A stretch of DNA of 64,000 nucleotides from Novosphingobium percolationis. GTDB taxonomy: Bacteria; Pseudomonadota; Alphaproteobacteria; Sphingomonadales; Sphingomonadaceae. Location of the stretch: positions 124,001-188,000 of the forward strand of contig NZ_JAILYM010000003.1 of the NCBI RefSeq assembly GCF_020179425.1. Direction: 5' to 3'. The notes under the pieces are model-generated. The model ran no database searches and was not told the origin of the DNA. It saw only the letters and a list, made by a program, of their open reading frames with translations. Positions within the stretch are counted from its first letter, which is position 1; every line of letters begins with the position of its first letter. This document shows, in pieces, positions 50,779 through 59,916 of the stretch. Both the position numbers and the translations under genes were made by a program.

Positions 50779-51336
50779 GTGTTCATTCGCAGCGAGCGGC
50801 TGTTCCTGCGGCCGGGCTGGCCCGAAGACTGGGCCGAACTGCATGCCATTGCCGATGATGAGCGGCTCGTGCGCAATCTGATGCGCGCGCCGTGGCCCTA
50901 TGGCCCTGAAGATGCGCGCTGGTTCGCCAGCCAGCCGCAGCACAGGCGTTTCCCGCATTTCTTCGTCACCCTGCCCGGTGCGCATGGCACGCGGCTGATC
51001 GGCAGCGTCGGGCTGACGCACGCCGAGGACGCGGACGAGGTCGAACTCGGCTTCTGGATCGCGCGCAGCCAGTGGGGTCGGGGCTATGCCACCGAAGCCG
51101 TGCGCGCGGTGCTGGGGCTGGCCGCGACGATTGGCCATCGGCGCCTGGTCGCCAGCCACTTCGTCGACAATCCGGCGAGCGGGCGTGTGCTGGAAAAGGC
51201 GGGCTTCATCGCTACTGGCGAAGTGCGCGCGCGTTTCGGTGCGGGCCGCCGCGCGGTCGCGCCCACGCTGGTGTACGCCACCGACCTAGCGGGCGCAGGC
51301 AATGGCGACGAAGAGGAAGTGATGCGAGCGGCCTGA
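50779..51336 (+). CDS. GNAT-family N-acetyltransferase (RimJ/RimL type)
   Basis: Acetyltransferase of 185 residues. It begins FIRSERLFLRPGWPEDWAEL, a typical RimJ/RimL-like start; the acetyl-CoA loop reads QWGRGYATEAVRAVLG, and the C-terminal region includes NPASGRVLEKAGF. The GTG at 50779 has GAGGAGAAG at ideal spacing, better than the ATG at 50764. The acceptor could be a ribosomal protein N-terminus, another protein or a small molecule; sequence does not say. The neighbours give no clue. Confidence 0.9.
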   Translation: MFIRSERLFLRPGWPEDWAELHAIADDERLVRNLMRAPWPYGPEDARWFASQPQHRRFPHFFVTLPGAHGTRLIGSVGLTHAEDADEVELGFWIARSQWGRGYATEAVRAVLGLAATIGHRRLVASHFVDNPASGRVLEKAGFIATGEVRARFGAGRRAVAPTLVYATDLAGAGNGDEEEVMRAA

Positions 51337-51358
51337 GCGCCGCCCGCATCACGTTCCG

Positions 51359-52270
51359 TCAGGCCAGCGCGGCCGTCGCCGGGAACTGGCGCTCGGCCCC
51401 GGCGATCAGCGCGCGATCGTCGTGGTTCCACGGGTGGAAGCCGGGCAGGAAGTAGCTGAGCCACAAGGGCAGGATGCGGCTGACGAGGCCGGGCTTGAAC
51501 AGCAGGTAGGCGGCAAGGCGCGCCTTCACCTTCCAGCCCGTCAGCCCGTCCTGCCGCAGCAGTTCCAGCGTATCGGCGATGCGGTGCTGGAAGAACTCGC
51601 GCGTCACCGCCAGCATCAGCAGCGACTTGATCTTCCAGCGCTTCGATCGGCTCCAGTCGCGCGTGGCGTGCAGCCATGTGTCGTAGGCGACGCCCTTGTG
51701 TTCGATTTCCTCGATTGCGTGCCAGCGCCACAGGTTGGCCGTTTCCTCCTCGCCCCCCTTGAGGTGCGCGGGCGTGCGCAGCAGTTCAAGCGCAAGGATG
51801 GCGGTGAAATGTTCCAGCGCCATTGTCGTGGCAAGGTTGGCGATCGGCGGGCGGTCCTTGGCCTCGTCGAGGTTCTCGGCAAGGCGGCGGTCCATCTCCG
51901 ACAGGTCGTAACCCGCTTCGGTCGCGGCGCGGTTGAAGGCCACGTGTTCGCGCGTGTGGTTGATTTCCTGTTTGATGAAATCGCGGATCTCGGCCTCCAG
52001 CCGGGGCGGCACGCCTTCGCGGAAGGCTTTCACCGATTCGATGAAGAACGCCTCGCCGCGCGGAAAGGTCAGCGACAGCGCGTTGTACCACGCCGAACCG
52101 ATGGGATCGTTGTTCAGCCACCAGCGCGGCAGCTTGCGCGATCGGCCGAAGCGGCGGTCGCGGATCACCAGTTCAAGGTCGGCGGGCGTTGCCGTTACGG
52201 CTGCCTTGCTCGCAGGGCTGGGCAGGTCTAGGGCAGGGTTCGGGGCTGGGGATTGCAAGTTCGCAGTCAT
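51359..52270 (-). CDS. PF10118-type metal-dependent hydrolase family protein
   Basis: Protein of 303 residues resembling the family named metal-dependent hydrolase (PF10118). Histidine- and glutamate-rich helical motifs suggest a di-metal site: FIKQEINHTREHVAFN, MALEHFTAILALELL and WRWHAIEEIEHKGVAYD. The protein looks like a ferritin-fold helical bundle. No substrate is known. It is divergent from a TetR gene, with two matching palindromes between them, so TetR control is very likely. The ATG at 52270 follows GGGACA. Confidence 0.85.
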   Translation of the reverse strand: MTANLQSPAPNPALDLPSPASKAAVTATPADLELVIRDRRFGRSRKLPRWWLNNDPIGSAWYNALSLTFPRGEAFFIESVKAFREGVPPRLEAEIRDFIKQEINHTREHVAFNRAATEAGYDLSEMDRRLAENLDEAKDRPPIANLATTMALEHFTAILALELLRTPAHLKGGEEETANLWRWHAIEEIEHKGVAYDTWLHATRDWSRSKRWKIKSLLMLAVTREFFQHRIADTLELLRQDGLTGWKVKARLAAYLLFKPGLVSRILPLWLSYFLPGFHPWNHDDRALIAGAERQFPATAALA

Positions 52271-52289
52271 CGGTTGTCCCACGCTCAAT

Positions 52290-52303
52290 TGACAGATATG
52301 TCA
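52290..52303. promoter_or_regulatory. TetR operator site 1
   Basis: TGACA-GATA-TGTCA is a perfect 5-base inverted repeat with a 4-base centre, 20 bases before the PF10118 gene start. An identical-arm site lies 36 bases away over the TetR start. Confidence 0.65.
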
Positions 52304-52325
52304 GTAGCGTCAGAGATAGAGTAAC

Positions 52326-52339
52326 TGACACTGATGTCA
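52326..52339. promoter_or_regulatory. TetR operator site 2, over the regulator start codon
   Basis: TGACA-CTGA-TGTCA has the same arms and spacing as site 1. It covers the ATG at 52334, so binding there should block the TetR gene's own expression. Confidence 0.65.
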
Positions 52340-52921
52340 ACAAGGAAGCGCCTGAGCCCCGAGGAAAGCCGTATCGCCGCGCTGGAAGCGGCAAGGGGGT
52401 TGCTGATCGAAGCCGGGCCGCAGGCCGTGACGCTCAAGGCAGTGGCCGGGCGAATCGGGCGCACCCATGCCAATCTGCTGCACCATTTCGGATCGGCCTC
52501 GGGCTTGCAGAAAGCGCTCGCCGGGCACCTTGCCGAAACGATCTGTGCCACGATCCGCGACGCCGTGATCGCGCAGCGTTCCGGCATCGGCTGCCCGCGC
52601 GACGTGGTCGACCTGACCTTCGATGCGTTCGACAAGGAAGGCGCGGGCGCGCTTGCATCGTGGATGCTGCTGTCCGGAAACGAGGATGCGCTCGATCCGA
52701 TCGTCAACACGATCCACGATCTGGTGATCGATCTCGATGAATACGGTTCGGACGCGCAGCGCGGCAACACGCTGGCGCTGGTGCTGATGGCGCTGGGCGA
52801 TGCGCTGATGGGGGGGCCACTGGCGCAGGCGCTCGACCTGCCGCGCGACACCGCGCGCGAACGTGCCGAGGCGATGCTGGCAGACGGGCTTCAGGCCGCG
52901 CCGATCACGCCTGGGGCGTAA
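52334..52921 (+). CDS. TetR-family transcriptional regulator
   Basis: Regulator of 195 residues. The N-terminal DNA-binding domain spans about 10-58 (ALEAARGLLIEAGPQAVTLK, then AVAGRIGRTHANLLHHFGSA), and the remainder is a ligand domain. It is divergent from the PF10118 gene and flanked by two TGACA-N4-TGTCA palindromes, one over its own start codon. Its last 17 bases overlap the convergent ygfZ gene. The ligand is unknown. Confidence 0.92.
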   Translation: MSTRKRLSPEESRIAALEAARGLLIEAGPQAVTLKAVAGRIGRTHANLLHHFGSASGLQKALAGHLAETICATIRDAVIAQRSGIGCPRDVVDLTFDAFDKEGAGALASWMLLSGNEDALDPIVNTIHDLVIDLDEYGSDAQRGNTLALVLMALGDALMGGPLAQALDLPRDTARERAEAMLADGLQAAPITPGA

Positions 52922-53642
52922 GGTCCATCCACGAAGGCGCGAGGGCAGGCGTGATGTCCTCCACCCGCAGGTGATCGACCGCCAGCCCTAGCTCCGGGTA
53001 GGCGATGCGCCGCCGTGATTCGTTGGATTTTTCAAGTGGCACCACCACCAGTCGCCGGTTCACCTTCTGCCGCCAGTTCATCCGCGCGGTGTTTTCCTGG
53101 CCGACATAACAGCCCTTGGTGAAGCTGACGCCGTTCAGGTCTACCGCGTTGCATTCGAGCCAGAGCGTCTTGTCGCTGCCCAGCTCGGCCAGTCCCTCGG
53201 TGACGCCCAGCTTCAGACGGTGCGCCAGCCACGCGGCATCGGCCGGTGCGTCTTCTGCGCCCAGCGGCGCGATCCAGCGTTGGCCCAGCGCGCGCAGGCG
53301 TGGATCTTCGGCGGCTCCGTCGCCAGTGTGCCCCTCCCAGTAGACGCCGACGTTGCCAGCGCGTTCGATGCGGATCTTGCGGCGCAGGCGGTAGAGCGAC
53401 AGGCGCTTGACCAGCGCATCGGCCACGGCGGCCTCGCAATCGAGCAGAAGGCCCTTGTCGTCGGGCCAGACGATGAAATCGAACAGCACCTTGCCTTGCG
53501 CGGAAAGCAGCGCCGCCCAGACCGGCAGCACGCCTTTGACATCGTTGGTGACGAGGCCCTGGAGGAACCCCGCGACGTCTTCGGCCGGATCTTCGGGGGT
53601 CAGGCGGACGAGCGCGCGGTCGTACAGGCGTGGGTGGGTCAT
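52905..53642 (-). CDS. ygfZ: YgfZ/GcvT-like folate-binding protein
   Basis: Tetrahydrofolate-dependent protein that supports Fe-S enzyme maturation or repair, 245 residues. The family signature KGCYVGQE with its essential Cys is present (SFTKGCYVGQENTARM), and the N-terminus LVRLTPEDPAEDVAGFLQGLVTNDV matches aminomethyltransferase-like folds. Starts at 53642 or 53651 are both possible. It is divergent from pyrC across a short region with direct repeats. Confidence 0.92.
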   Translation of the reverse strand: MTHPRLYDRALVRLTPEDPAEDVAGFLQGLVTNDVKGVLPVWAALLSAQGKVLFDFIVWPDDKGLLLDCEAAVADALVKRLSLYRLRRKIRIERAGNVGVYWEGHTGDGAAEDPRLRALGQRWIAPLGAEDAPADAAWLAHRLKLGVTEGLAELGSDKTLWLECNAVDLNGVSFTKGCYVGQENTARMNWRQKVNRRLVVVPLEKSNESRRRIAYPELGLAVDHLRVEDITPALAPSWMDLTPQA

Positions 53643-53682
53643 AGGTTCCATTTGGCGCAGGTTCGGGCGCGTTCAAGTGGGG

Positions 53683-53720
53683 TTAGGTGTCGTTCAGGTG
53701 CTTTTAGGTGTCGTTCAGGT
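53683..53720. repeat. direct repeat between ygfZ and pyrC
   Basis: TTAGGTGTCGTTCAGGTG (53683-53700) recurs as TTAGGTGTCGTTCAGGT at 53704-53720, a 21-base period, with a weaker GTTCAAGTGGGG copy just before. The position between divergent genes suits a regulator site, or it is a small tandem duplication. Confidence 0.7.
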
Positions 53721-53755
53721 TGCACCGATTTTCCGCTGTGGCAAAGCGCCAAACC

Positions 53756-54790
53756 ATGACCACGACTCTGACGATCCGCCGCCCCGACGACTGGCACGTT
53801 CACCTGCGCGATGGCGAGGTGCTGAAAGGCGTGCTGCCCTATACCGCGCGCCAGTTCGCCCGCGCGATCGTCATGCCCAACCTGTCGCCGCCGATGACCG
53901 ACGTGGCGGGCGTTTCCGCCTATCGCGACCGCATCCTCGCCGCGCTGCCGCAGGGCCTCGATTTCACGCCGCTGATGACGCTCTACCTGACCGACGCGAC
54001 CGATCCCGACGAGGTCGAACGCGGCTTTTCGGCCGGCGTGTTCGTGGCGGCCAAGCTCTATCCCGCGCACGCGACCACGGGCTCCGCCCACGGCGTCACC
54101 TCCATCGCCAACATCGCCAAGTTGCTGGAGCGCATGGAAAAGATCGGGATGCCGCTGCTGATCCACGGCGAAGTGACCGATGCCCACGTCGATATCTTCG
54201 ATCGCGAGGCGGTGTTCATCGAACGCACGCTCGCCCCGCTGGTGCGCGACCTGCCGGGTCTGAAGGTGGTGTTCGAACACATCACCACCGAGGAAGCCGC
54301 GCAGTTCGTGGGCGAAGCATCGGACCGTATCGGCGCGACGATCACGCCGCAGCACCTGCACATCAACCGCAACGCCATGCTGGTCGGCGGCATCCGCCCG
54401 CACGCTTACTGCCTGCCCGTGGCCAAGCGCGAAAAGCACCGGCTTGCGCTGCGCAAGGCGGCGACTTCGGGCAGTGCCAAGTTCTTCCTCGGCACCGATA
54501 CCGCGCCGCACGCCAAGCACCTGAAGGAAGCGGCCTGCGGCTGCGCGGGCATCTTCAACGCGCCCTATGCGCTGGAAAGCTATGTGGCGGTGTTCGACGA
54601 GGAAGGCGCGCTGGACAAGTTCGAAGCCTTCGCCAGCGAGAACGGGCCACGCTTCTACGGGTTGCCGCTCAATGAAGGCACGGTGACGCTGGAGCGGACC
54701 AGCATCACCGTGCCGGAGGCTGTGGACGCCAACGGCACGACGATCGTGCCGTTCCACGCGGGCGAAGCGTTGGGCTGGCGCCTAGCGTGA
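53756..54790 (+). CDS. pyrC: dihydroorotase (class II)
   Basis: Zinc amidohydrolase cyclising carbamoyl-aspartate to dihydroorotate in pyrimidine synthesis. The 344 residues match E. coli-type PyrC. Metal ligands are visible: HVH in [10 protein letters not shown], the carbamylated Lys in [11 protein letters not shown], His in LIHGEV and FEHITTEEA, and Asp in LGTDTAPH. The ATG at 53756 was chosen for the family N-terminus. The 3' end overlaps rarD by nine bases on the opposite strand. Confidence 0.96.
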   Translation: MTTTLTIRRPDDWHVHLRDGEVLKGVLPYTARQFARAIVMPNLSPPMTDVAGVSAYRDRILAALPQGLDFTPLMTLYLTDATDPDEVERGFSAGVFVAAKLYPAHATTGSAHGVTSIANIAKLLERMEKIGMPLLIHGEVTDAHVDIFDREAVFIERTLAPLVRDLPGLKVVFEHITTEEAAQFVGEASDRIGATITPQHLHINRNAMLVGGIRPHAYCLPVAKREKHRLALRKAATSGSAKFFLGTDTAPHAKHLKEAACGCAGIFNAPYALESYVAVFDEEGALDKFEAFASENGPRFYGLPLNEGTVTLERTSITVPEAVDANGTTIVPFHAGEALGWRLA

Positions 54791-55684
54791 ACGCGCTTCC
54801 AGTCGGCGGCGGCGGAGCATGTCGGCGCTGAACAGCGCGATCGCTGCCCAGATCAGCACGAAGCAGGCGAGGCGCACCGTATCGAGCGCCTCGCCAAAGG
54901 CGAAGATGCCGAGCAGGAAGCTGATGGTCGGGGCCAGGAACTGGATGAAGCCCAGCACCGACAAGTCGAGCTTCTGCGCAGCGACCGCGAACAGCAGCAG
55001 CGGCACGCCCGTCAGCACGCCGCTGGCTGCGATGGCCAGCGCCATGCCAGGGCCGCGCGCGATGCTGGAGCCGGGGGCGTGGAGCGCGAACCAGCCCACC
55101 GCCAGCAGCGCGGGCACGAACAGCACCATGGTCTCGATGGTCAGGCCCGGCACCGAGGCCACCGGCGTCAGCTTGCGGATCAGGCCATAGAGCGCGAAGC
55201 TGACCGCGAGCGCCAGCGCAACGCCCAGCATGTCGAGCGCACCCCACACCAGCAGCGCGATGCCCACAGCCGCGACGGCGACGGCGCTCCACTGCGTGCG
55301 GTTGAGCTTTTCGCCGAGGAATAGCGTGCCGATCAGCACGTTGAGCAGCGGGTTGATGTAGTAGCCGAGGCTGGAGGCCAGGACGTGGCCATTGGCGACC
55401 GCGATCACGAAGATCAGCCAGTTGGTGGCGATCAGGCCCGCGCTGGCGCAGAGCCGGAGCAGCACGGCGGGCGTGCGTAGCGCGGCCAGAAGTTCCGCAC
55501 CCATGCCGCGCCAGAACACCACGATCAGGCAGAACGGCAACGTGAAGCAGATGCGGAACGCCACCAGTTCCAGCGCAGGCACGCTGGTCATGGCGTGGAA
55601 GTAGAGCGGCAGAAAGCCCCACATCACGTAGGCGAGAATGGCGGCGATGAGCCCGTGGCTGCCGCGGCGCGCAAGATCGTTCAT
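54782..55684 (-). CDS. rarD: RarD/EamA-type transporter
   Basis: Inner-membrane protein of 300 residues with about ten helices, as in the drug/metabolite transporter superfamily. [35 protein letters not shown] and [18 protein letters not shown] are typical of RarD. RarD has been linked to chloramphenicol tolerance in Pseudomonas, but its physiological substrate is unknown. The ATG at 55684 starts [11 protein letters not shown]; longer reading is not supported. Confidence 0.9.
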   Translation of the reverse strand: MNDLARRGSHGLIAAILAYVMWGFLPLYFHAMTSVPALELVAFRICFTLPFCLIVVFWRGMGAELLAALRTPAVLLRLCASAGLIATNWLIFVIAVANGHVLASSLGYYINPLLNVLIGTLFLGEKLNRTQWSAVAVAAVGIALLVWGALDMLGVALALAVSFALYGLIRKLTPVASVPGLTIETMVLFVPALLAVGWFALHAPGSSIARGPGMALAIAASGVLTGVPLLLFAVAAQKLDLSVLGFIQFLAPTISFLLGIFAFGEALDTVRLACFVLIWAAIALFSADMLRRRRLEARSR

Positions 55685-55905
55685 CGTGCCCCTGTGACAG
55701 CAGCACAGGCTTGCGCCAAGCCCCTCGTTCGTCGCTGAAAAAGCACGGTTGGAGGCTGCGCCCAAACGCTTCGTCGCATTCTCCAATTCTGACGATGGCG
55801 TTGCATTCCGTTCAGGTTCGCAGGCGTAAGCATGAACCAACGACGCTACTCCTCCACCGGCCACAGCCCAGGGACACCAGCGCCGCAAGGAACAGGAGAC
55901 CGATC

Positions 55906-56358
55906 ATGAAGACCATTACCAAGGCCGCCATGGCGCTCGTCGCCGCCGGAACCCTCGCTTCGGCGACCACGCCTGCGCTGGCGCACGACTTCGATCGCGG
56001 CGAGGATCGCGGCCAGTTCGAGGAAAGCTGGAACCACGGTGGCCGCTATGGCGACTACGATCGCTACGACCGTTACCGGAACGACTATCGCGGCGATTAC
56101 GGCCGCCGCTACGACAACGGCGACGGTTACCGCCGCGACTACTACCGCGGGGCGAGCTGGCGCGGTCGCGACGGGCGCACCTATTGCCGCCGCAACGATG
56201 GCACCACCGGCCTGCTGATCGGCGGTGCAGCGGGCGCGCTGCTGGGTCGCGAAGTGGCGGGTTACCGTGGTGACCGCACGCTCGGTGCGATTCTCGGCGC
56301 TGCCGGTGGCGCACTGCTGGGCCGCGAGGTCGACCGCGGCGGATCGCGTTGCCGCTGA
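55906..56358 (+). CDS. exported glycine-zipper protein rich in Tyr/Arg/Asp
   Basis: Exported protein of 150 residues. A signal peptide (about 1-28, ending in ALA) is followed by a low-complexity stretch (33-85) packed with Tyr, Asp, Arg and Gly, then two glycine-zipper motifs (GLLIGGAAGALLGREVAGYRG and GAILGAAGGALLGREV) as in 17-kDa surface-antigen-like proteins. The zippers favour insertion into or packing at the outer membrane. AGGAG lies upstream. A terminator follows, so it is a single-gene unit. The function is unknown. Confidence 0.85.
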   Translation: MKTITKAAMALVAAGTLASATTPALAHDFDRGEDRGQFEESWNHGGRYGDYDRYDRYRNDYRGDYGRRYDNGDGYRRDYYRGASWRGRDGRTYCRRNDGTTGLLIGGAAGALLGREVAGYRGDRTLGAILGAAGGALLGREVDRGGSRCR

Positions 56359-56401
56359 TGATTTGACACTGCCCTTCGGGTCGCACCTTGGGCTGTCGAT
56401 G

Positions 56402-56433
56402 GGGCGCTCCGGCTTAGGCCGGGGCGCCCTTTT
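56402..56433 (+). terminator. rho-independent terminator after the glycine-zipper gene
   Basis: GGGCGCTCCGGC and GCCGGGGCGCCC pair over 12 positions with one T-G wobble around a TTAG loop, followed by TTTT. Confidence 0.9.
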
Positions 56434-56502
56434 CCCATGGAATGAGCATCGCGCTGTGCCTACCCCCGCTGCGACCGGCGCCGCTTCCGGCAGCGCAAGT
56501 CT

Positions 56503-56551
56503 CGCTCCCTTCCCGCTTGCGGGAGCGGCTGGGGGCGGGCTGTTCCAGCCC
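56503..56551. repeat. REP-like palindromic element
   Basis: CGCTCCC...GGGAGCG (56503-56527) is followed by GGGCTG-TTC-CAGCCC (56537-56551), with GCTGGGGGC between. The CTCCCTTCCCGC...GCGGGAG...GCTGGGGGCGGGC layout resembles intergenic repeats I know from sphingomonad genomes. Confidence 0.55.
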
Positions 56552-56599
56552 GAAATCACGCTCAGCGCATCTTAACTTGCACCGTGCTAAAGCCTGCGC

Positions 56600-56842
56600 A
56601 TGGGACGGGGTCGCATTGTCATCGCTACTGCGCTGCTGGCGCTCGCCACGGGTTGTTCGCAGGCGGATACCGCCAAGCGTCAACAGGCGCAGGATCCCGT
56701 GATGACCGAGGCGCTTGAGGGCCAGTTGCTGGTCGATCCTGACCTGTCGCAGCAGAACATGCGGAACATGGCCGTCGCGCCGGGCGGGCCGGTCGATCCC
56801 GCCAAGCCGCTGCCCGATGCCAGCGAGTCCGCGCGGCGCTGA
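56600..56842 (+). CDS. small lipoprotein of unknown function
   Basis: Protein of 80 residues with a signal sequence and lipobox LATGC (Cys19). The mature part is short, Gln/Asp-rich and probably disordered (SQADTAKRQQAQDPV, VAPGGPVDPAKPLPDA). The ribosome-binding site is weak. It stands between the REP-like element and the convergent astD gene with a gap of only six bases. Nothing suggests a role. Confidence 0.6.
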   Translation: MGRGRIVIATALLALATGCSQADTAKRQQAQDPVMTEALEGQLLVDPDLSQQNMRNMAVAPGGPVDPAKPLPDASESARR

Positions 56843-56848
56843 ACGTCC

Positions 56849-58309
56849 TCAGTCGTTGCGCAGGCCCACGCCGATCCCTGCGCGTGGTTGTTCCATTTCC
56901 GACGAAGCCACCGGATAGGCGCAGTAGTCCGCAGCGTAGTAGGCGCTCGGGCGGTTGTTGCCTGAAAGCCCGGTGCCGCCGAAGGGCGCGGCGGACGAGG
57001 CGCCGTTGGTCGGGCGGTTCCAGTTGACCACGCCTGCGCGAATGTTGGCCCAGAAGCGGCTGTAGTCTGACGGCGTGCCGCCGATCAGCGAGGCCGAGAG
57101 GCCGAAGCGCGTGGCGTTGGCTTCGGCGATGGCCTGGTCGAAATCGTCGACGCGAATCACCTGCAACAGCGGGCCGAACAGCTCGACGTCCGGCTTTTCG
57201 GCAATCGCGGTCACGTCGATGATCGCGGGGCTGAGGAAGGGCAGTTCGTCGTGCAAACGCACCATGTGCTTGATCGGGCGCCCCCCGGTGGAAAGCAGAT
57301 AGACGAAGCTTTCGGTCAGGCCATCGGCGGTGCGGTTGTCGATCACCGGGCCCATGAACGGCGGCGGATCATCGAACGGGCCGCCCACGATCATGCGGTC
57401 GGCCAGCCGCTTCACTTCGCCGACGACCGCGTCGTACATGTCGGACTTGACGATCAGGCGACGCGCGGCGGTGCAGCGCTGGCCTGCGGATGTGAAGGCC
57501 GATTGCGCGACGAGCGCGGCGGCGTCCTCGATCTTGGGCGTGTCCCACACCACGATCGGGTTGTTGCCGCCCATTTCCAGCGCGACTATCTTGCCGGGAT
57601 TGCCCGCCAGCTTGCGGTTGATGGCAATGCCGACATGGGCGGACCCTGTGAACAGCACGCCGTCGATGCCATCATGGACGGCAAGCTCCTGCCCCTGGCG
57701 CGGGCCGCCGATCAGCACCTGCACCACGGCAGCGGAAATGCCCGCGCGGTGGAAGCACTGGGCGAGCAGTTCGCCGGTGGCGGGGGCCTTTTCCGACGGC
57801 TTGAACACCACCACGTTGCCCGCGATCAGCGCGGGCACGATGTGGCCGTTGGGCAGGTGCGCGGGGAAATTGTAGGGGCCGATCACCGCCATCACGCCGT
57901 GCGGCTTGTGGCGGATGGCGGCGGTGCCCTGAAGCGCGCTGTCGAGTCGGCGCTGCGACGTGCGATCGGCATAGGCGCGCACCGAAATCTCGACCTTGTT
58001 GATCACGCTTTCGACTTCGGCGCGCGATTCCCACATGGGCTTGCCGGTTTCGCGCGCGATCGTGGTGGCCAGCTTGTCGGCCTCCTTGCGCACTTCGTTG
58101 GCAAAGCGGCGCACCAGTTCGATGCGGGTGGACAGCGGCTGCGCGGCCCACGCGGGCCAGGCGCGGCGCGCGCGAGAGACGATGTCGTCGACATCGCTCA
58201 CCTTGCCGCGCCACAATTCGGCGCCGGTAGCCGGTTCGATCGAGATGATCTCGTCTGCGATGACCGCGCCTTGTTCCACGGAGTCCTGTTCGTTGCTGGT
58301 GTCGGGCAT
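56849..58309 (-). CDS. astD: succinylglutamate-semialdehyde dehydrogenase-like aldehyde dehydrogenase
   Basis: NAD-dependent aldehyde dehydrogenase of 486 residues, most like AstD of the arginine succinyltransferase pathway. The catalytic Glu is in VALEMGGNNP and the Cys in SAGQRCTAARR; the AstD-type segments VMAVIGPYNFPAHLPNGHIVPALIAGN and FGGTGLSGNNRPSAYYAADYCAYPVAS are clear. Other ast genes are not nearby in the window, so it may also serve other semialdehydes. The ATG at 58309 gives a normal length. Confidence 0.88.
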   Translation of the reverse strand: MPDTSNEQDSVEQGAVIADEIISIEPATGAELWRGKVSDVDDIVSRARRAWPAWAAQPLSTRIELVRRFANEVRKEADKLATTIARETGKPMWESRAEVESVINKVEISVRAYADRTSQRRLDSALQGTAAIRHKPHGVMAVIGPYNFPAHLPNGHIVPALIAGNVVVFKPSEKAPATGELLAQCFHRAGISAAVVQVLIGGPRQGQELAVHDGIDGVLFTGSAHVGIAINRKLAGNPGKIVALEMGGNNPIVVWDTPKIEDAAALVAQSAFTSAGQRCTAARRLIVKSDMYDAVVGEVKRLADRMIVGGPFDDPPPFMGPVIDNRTADGLTESFVYLLSTGGRPIKHMVRLHDELPFLSPAIIDVTAIAEKPDVELFGPLLQVIRVDDFDQAIAEANATRFGLSASLIGGTPSDYSRFWANIRAGVVNWNRPTNGASSAAPFGGTGLSGNNRPSAYYAADYCAYPVASSEMEQPRAGIGVGLRND

Positions 58310-58393
58310 GGGCCTAGGTTCTTGCCGTTAGCGCGAAAATGGTAACCAAAGAGAGAAGGTATCTCTCCCGTCATGGTTAAGGGATGTTGCGGA

Positions 58394-59803
58394 TCAGGGC
58401 GCGTGGCCTTCGGCCGTAGGGGGCACGCCGTGCGCTTCGCCCATCGCGCGGATCGCGGCGAGCTTGGCTTTGAACGGGGCCCAGTCGTCGTGCTCGGCGA
58501 TCGGCGCCCAGAGCGATTCGACTTCCTCGATCAGCAGCGACTGCGGGCCGGGGCCGCTCCAATAGGAATGGTTGGATGGCAGCGCGGCATACGGCGCAAG
58601 CGCGGCGGCCAGCGCATCGGCGGCATCGCCTGCGGCCTCCGCCGGGCGGCGGCCACCGCGCCAGCCGAAGAACAGCGCATCGGGCGCGACGCCGGTTTCG
58701 GTCAGCACGCGCTCGCACGCGGCGATCATCGCGGTGTCTTCCTCCGCCCCGCGCGGGGTCACGCCCAGCCGCCAGCACCAGCGCCGCGCCATGGCCTGCT
58801 GGTAGAGCGTGGGATAGCGATCCAGCGCGGCGATCAGCGGCGGCGCTTCTTCGAGCAGGCGCAGCGCGACGGCGAGCTGGCCGCAGTTCCAGTGGATCGC
58901 CTGCGGCTGGCGGCCGAAGCTGTAGAGCCCGCTTTCGTCGAAATAGGCGGCGGTGAAGCCCGCATCCCAGCGCGGCAGGAAGCGCCAGGGGCCATAGTCG
59001 AAGCTTTCGCCCGAGACGTTCATGTTGTCGGTGTTGAGCACGCCGTGGACGAAGCCTGCGACCATGTAGCTCGCCGCCATGTCGGCCATGCGCTCGACCA
59101 CCTGGTTCAGCAGGCGCGTGGCGGGGCTGGCGTCATCCGGCCCCGCGCTGCCGGGGAAATTGGCAAGGCAGTATTGCACCAGCTGCGCCATTTCCTCCGC
59201 CGCTTCGAGCGCGAGCAGGCGCTGGAAGGTGCCGATGCGGATGTGCCCGTGAGACAGGCGCACCAGCACGGCGGAGCGGGTGGGCGAAGGCTCGTCGCCG
59301 CGCCACAGCGATTCGCCGGTCTCCACGATCGAGAAGGTGCGGCTGGTGTTGACGCCCAGCGCCTCGAGCATCTCGGTTGCCAGCGCCTCGCGCATCGCGC
59401 CCTTCAGCGTCAGGCGGCCATCGCCCCGGCGGCTCCACGGCGTCTGGCCCGAACCCTTGGTGCCGAGGTCCATCAGGCGGCCTTCGCCATCGAGCATCTG
59501 CGCGAACAGGAACCCGCGCCCGTCGCCAAGGTCCGGATTGTACACGCGGAACTGGTGGCCGTGATAGCGCAGGGCGAGCGGCTGGGGCAGGTTGCCCTCC
59601 AACGGCGTGAATCGTCCGAAATGATTCAGCCATTCCGTGTCGGTCAGCCCGGCGAGGCCGACGGCCTGCGCGGCGCGGTCGTTGCGCAGGCGCAGGATGG
59701 TGTCGGGAAAGTCCGCCGCCTCCACCGGATCGCCCAGCCAGTCGGCCAGCGCGCGGATTCGCGGGGATGGGCTATAGGCGACGTCTTGCGGGCGGGGGAT
59801 CAT
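58394..59803 (-). CDS. selO: SelO-family protein adenylyltransferase
   Basis: Pseudokinase-fold enzyme of 469 residues that transfers AMP from ATP to Ser/Thr/Tyr of redox proteins. The family motif DLGTKGSGQTPWSRRGDGRLTLK covers the ATP-binding lysine, GVNTSRTFSIVETGE follows, and the catalytic part GFVHGVLNTDNMNVSGESFDYGP holds the metal ligands. The C-terminal selenocysteine of eukaryotic SelO is absent, as usual for bacteria. The longer upstream frame is not family-like. It is divergent from a hydrolase gene. Confidence 0.92.
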   Translation of the reverse strand: MIPRPQDVAYSPSPRIRALADWLGDPVEAADFPDTILRLRNDRAAQAVGLAGLTDTEWLNHFGRFTPLEGNLPQPLALRYHGHQFRVYNPDLGDGRGFLFAQMLDGEGRLMDLGTKGSGQTPWSRRGDGRLTLKGAMREALATEMLEALGVNTSRTFSIVETGESLWRGDEPSPTRSAVLVRLSHGHIRIGTFQRLLALEAAEEMAQLVQYCLANFPGSAGPDDASPATRLLNQVVERMADMAASYMVAGFVHGVLNTDNMNVSGESFDYGPWRFLPRWDAGFTAAYFDESGLYSFGRQPQAIHWNCGQLAVALRLLEEAPPLIAALDRYPTLYQQAMARRWCWRLGVTPRGAEEDTAMIAACERVLTETGVAPDALFFGWRGGRRPAEAAGDAADALAAALAPYAALPSNHSYWSGPGPQSLLIEEVESLWAPIAEHDDWAPFKAKLAAIRAMGEAHGVPPTAEGHAP

Positions 59804-59916
59804 CGCGGCAATAGTGGGGGCAGGCGGACGGGCGCGCAAGCATGCGCTGGCCGGACCGACAGGCTTTTTGCGCCGAGGGGGCGCGAAGGGCCGCAGGAAG
59901 GACGTCCTTTTCGACC

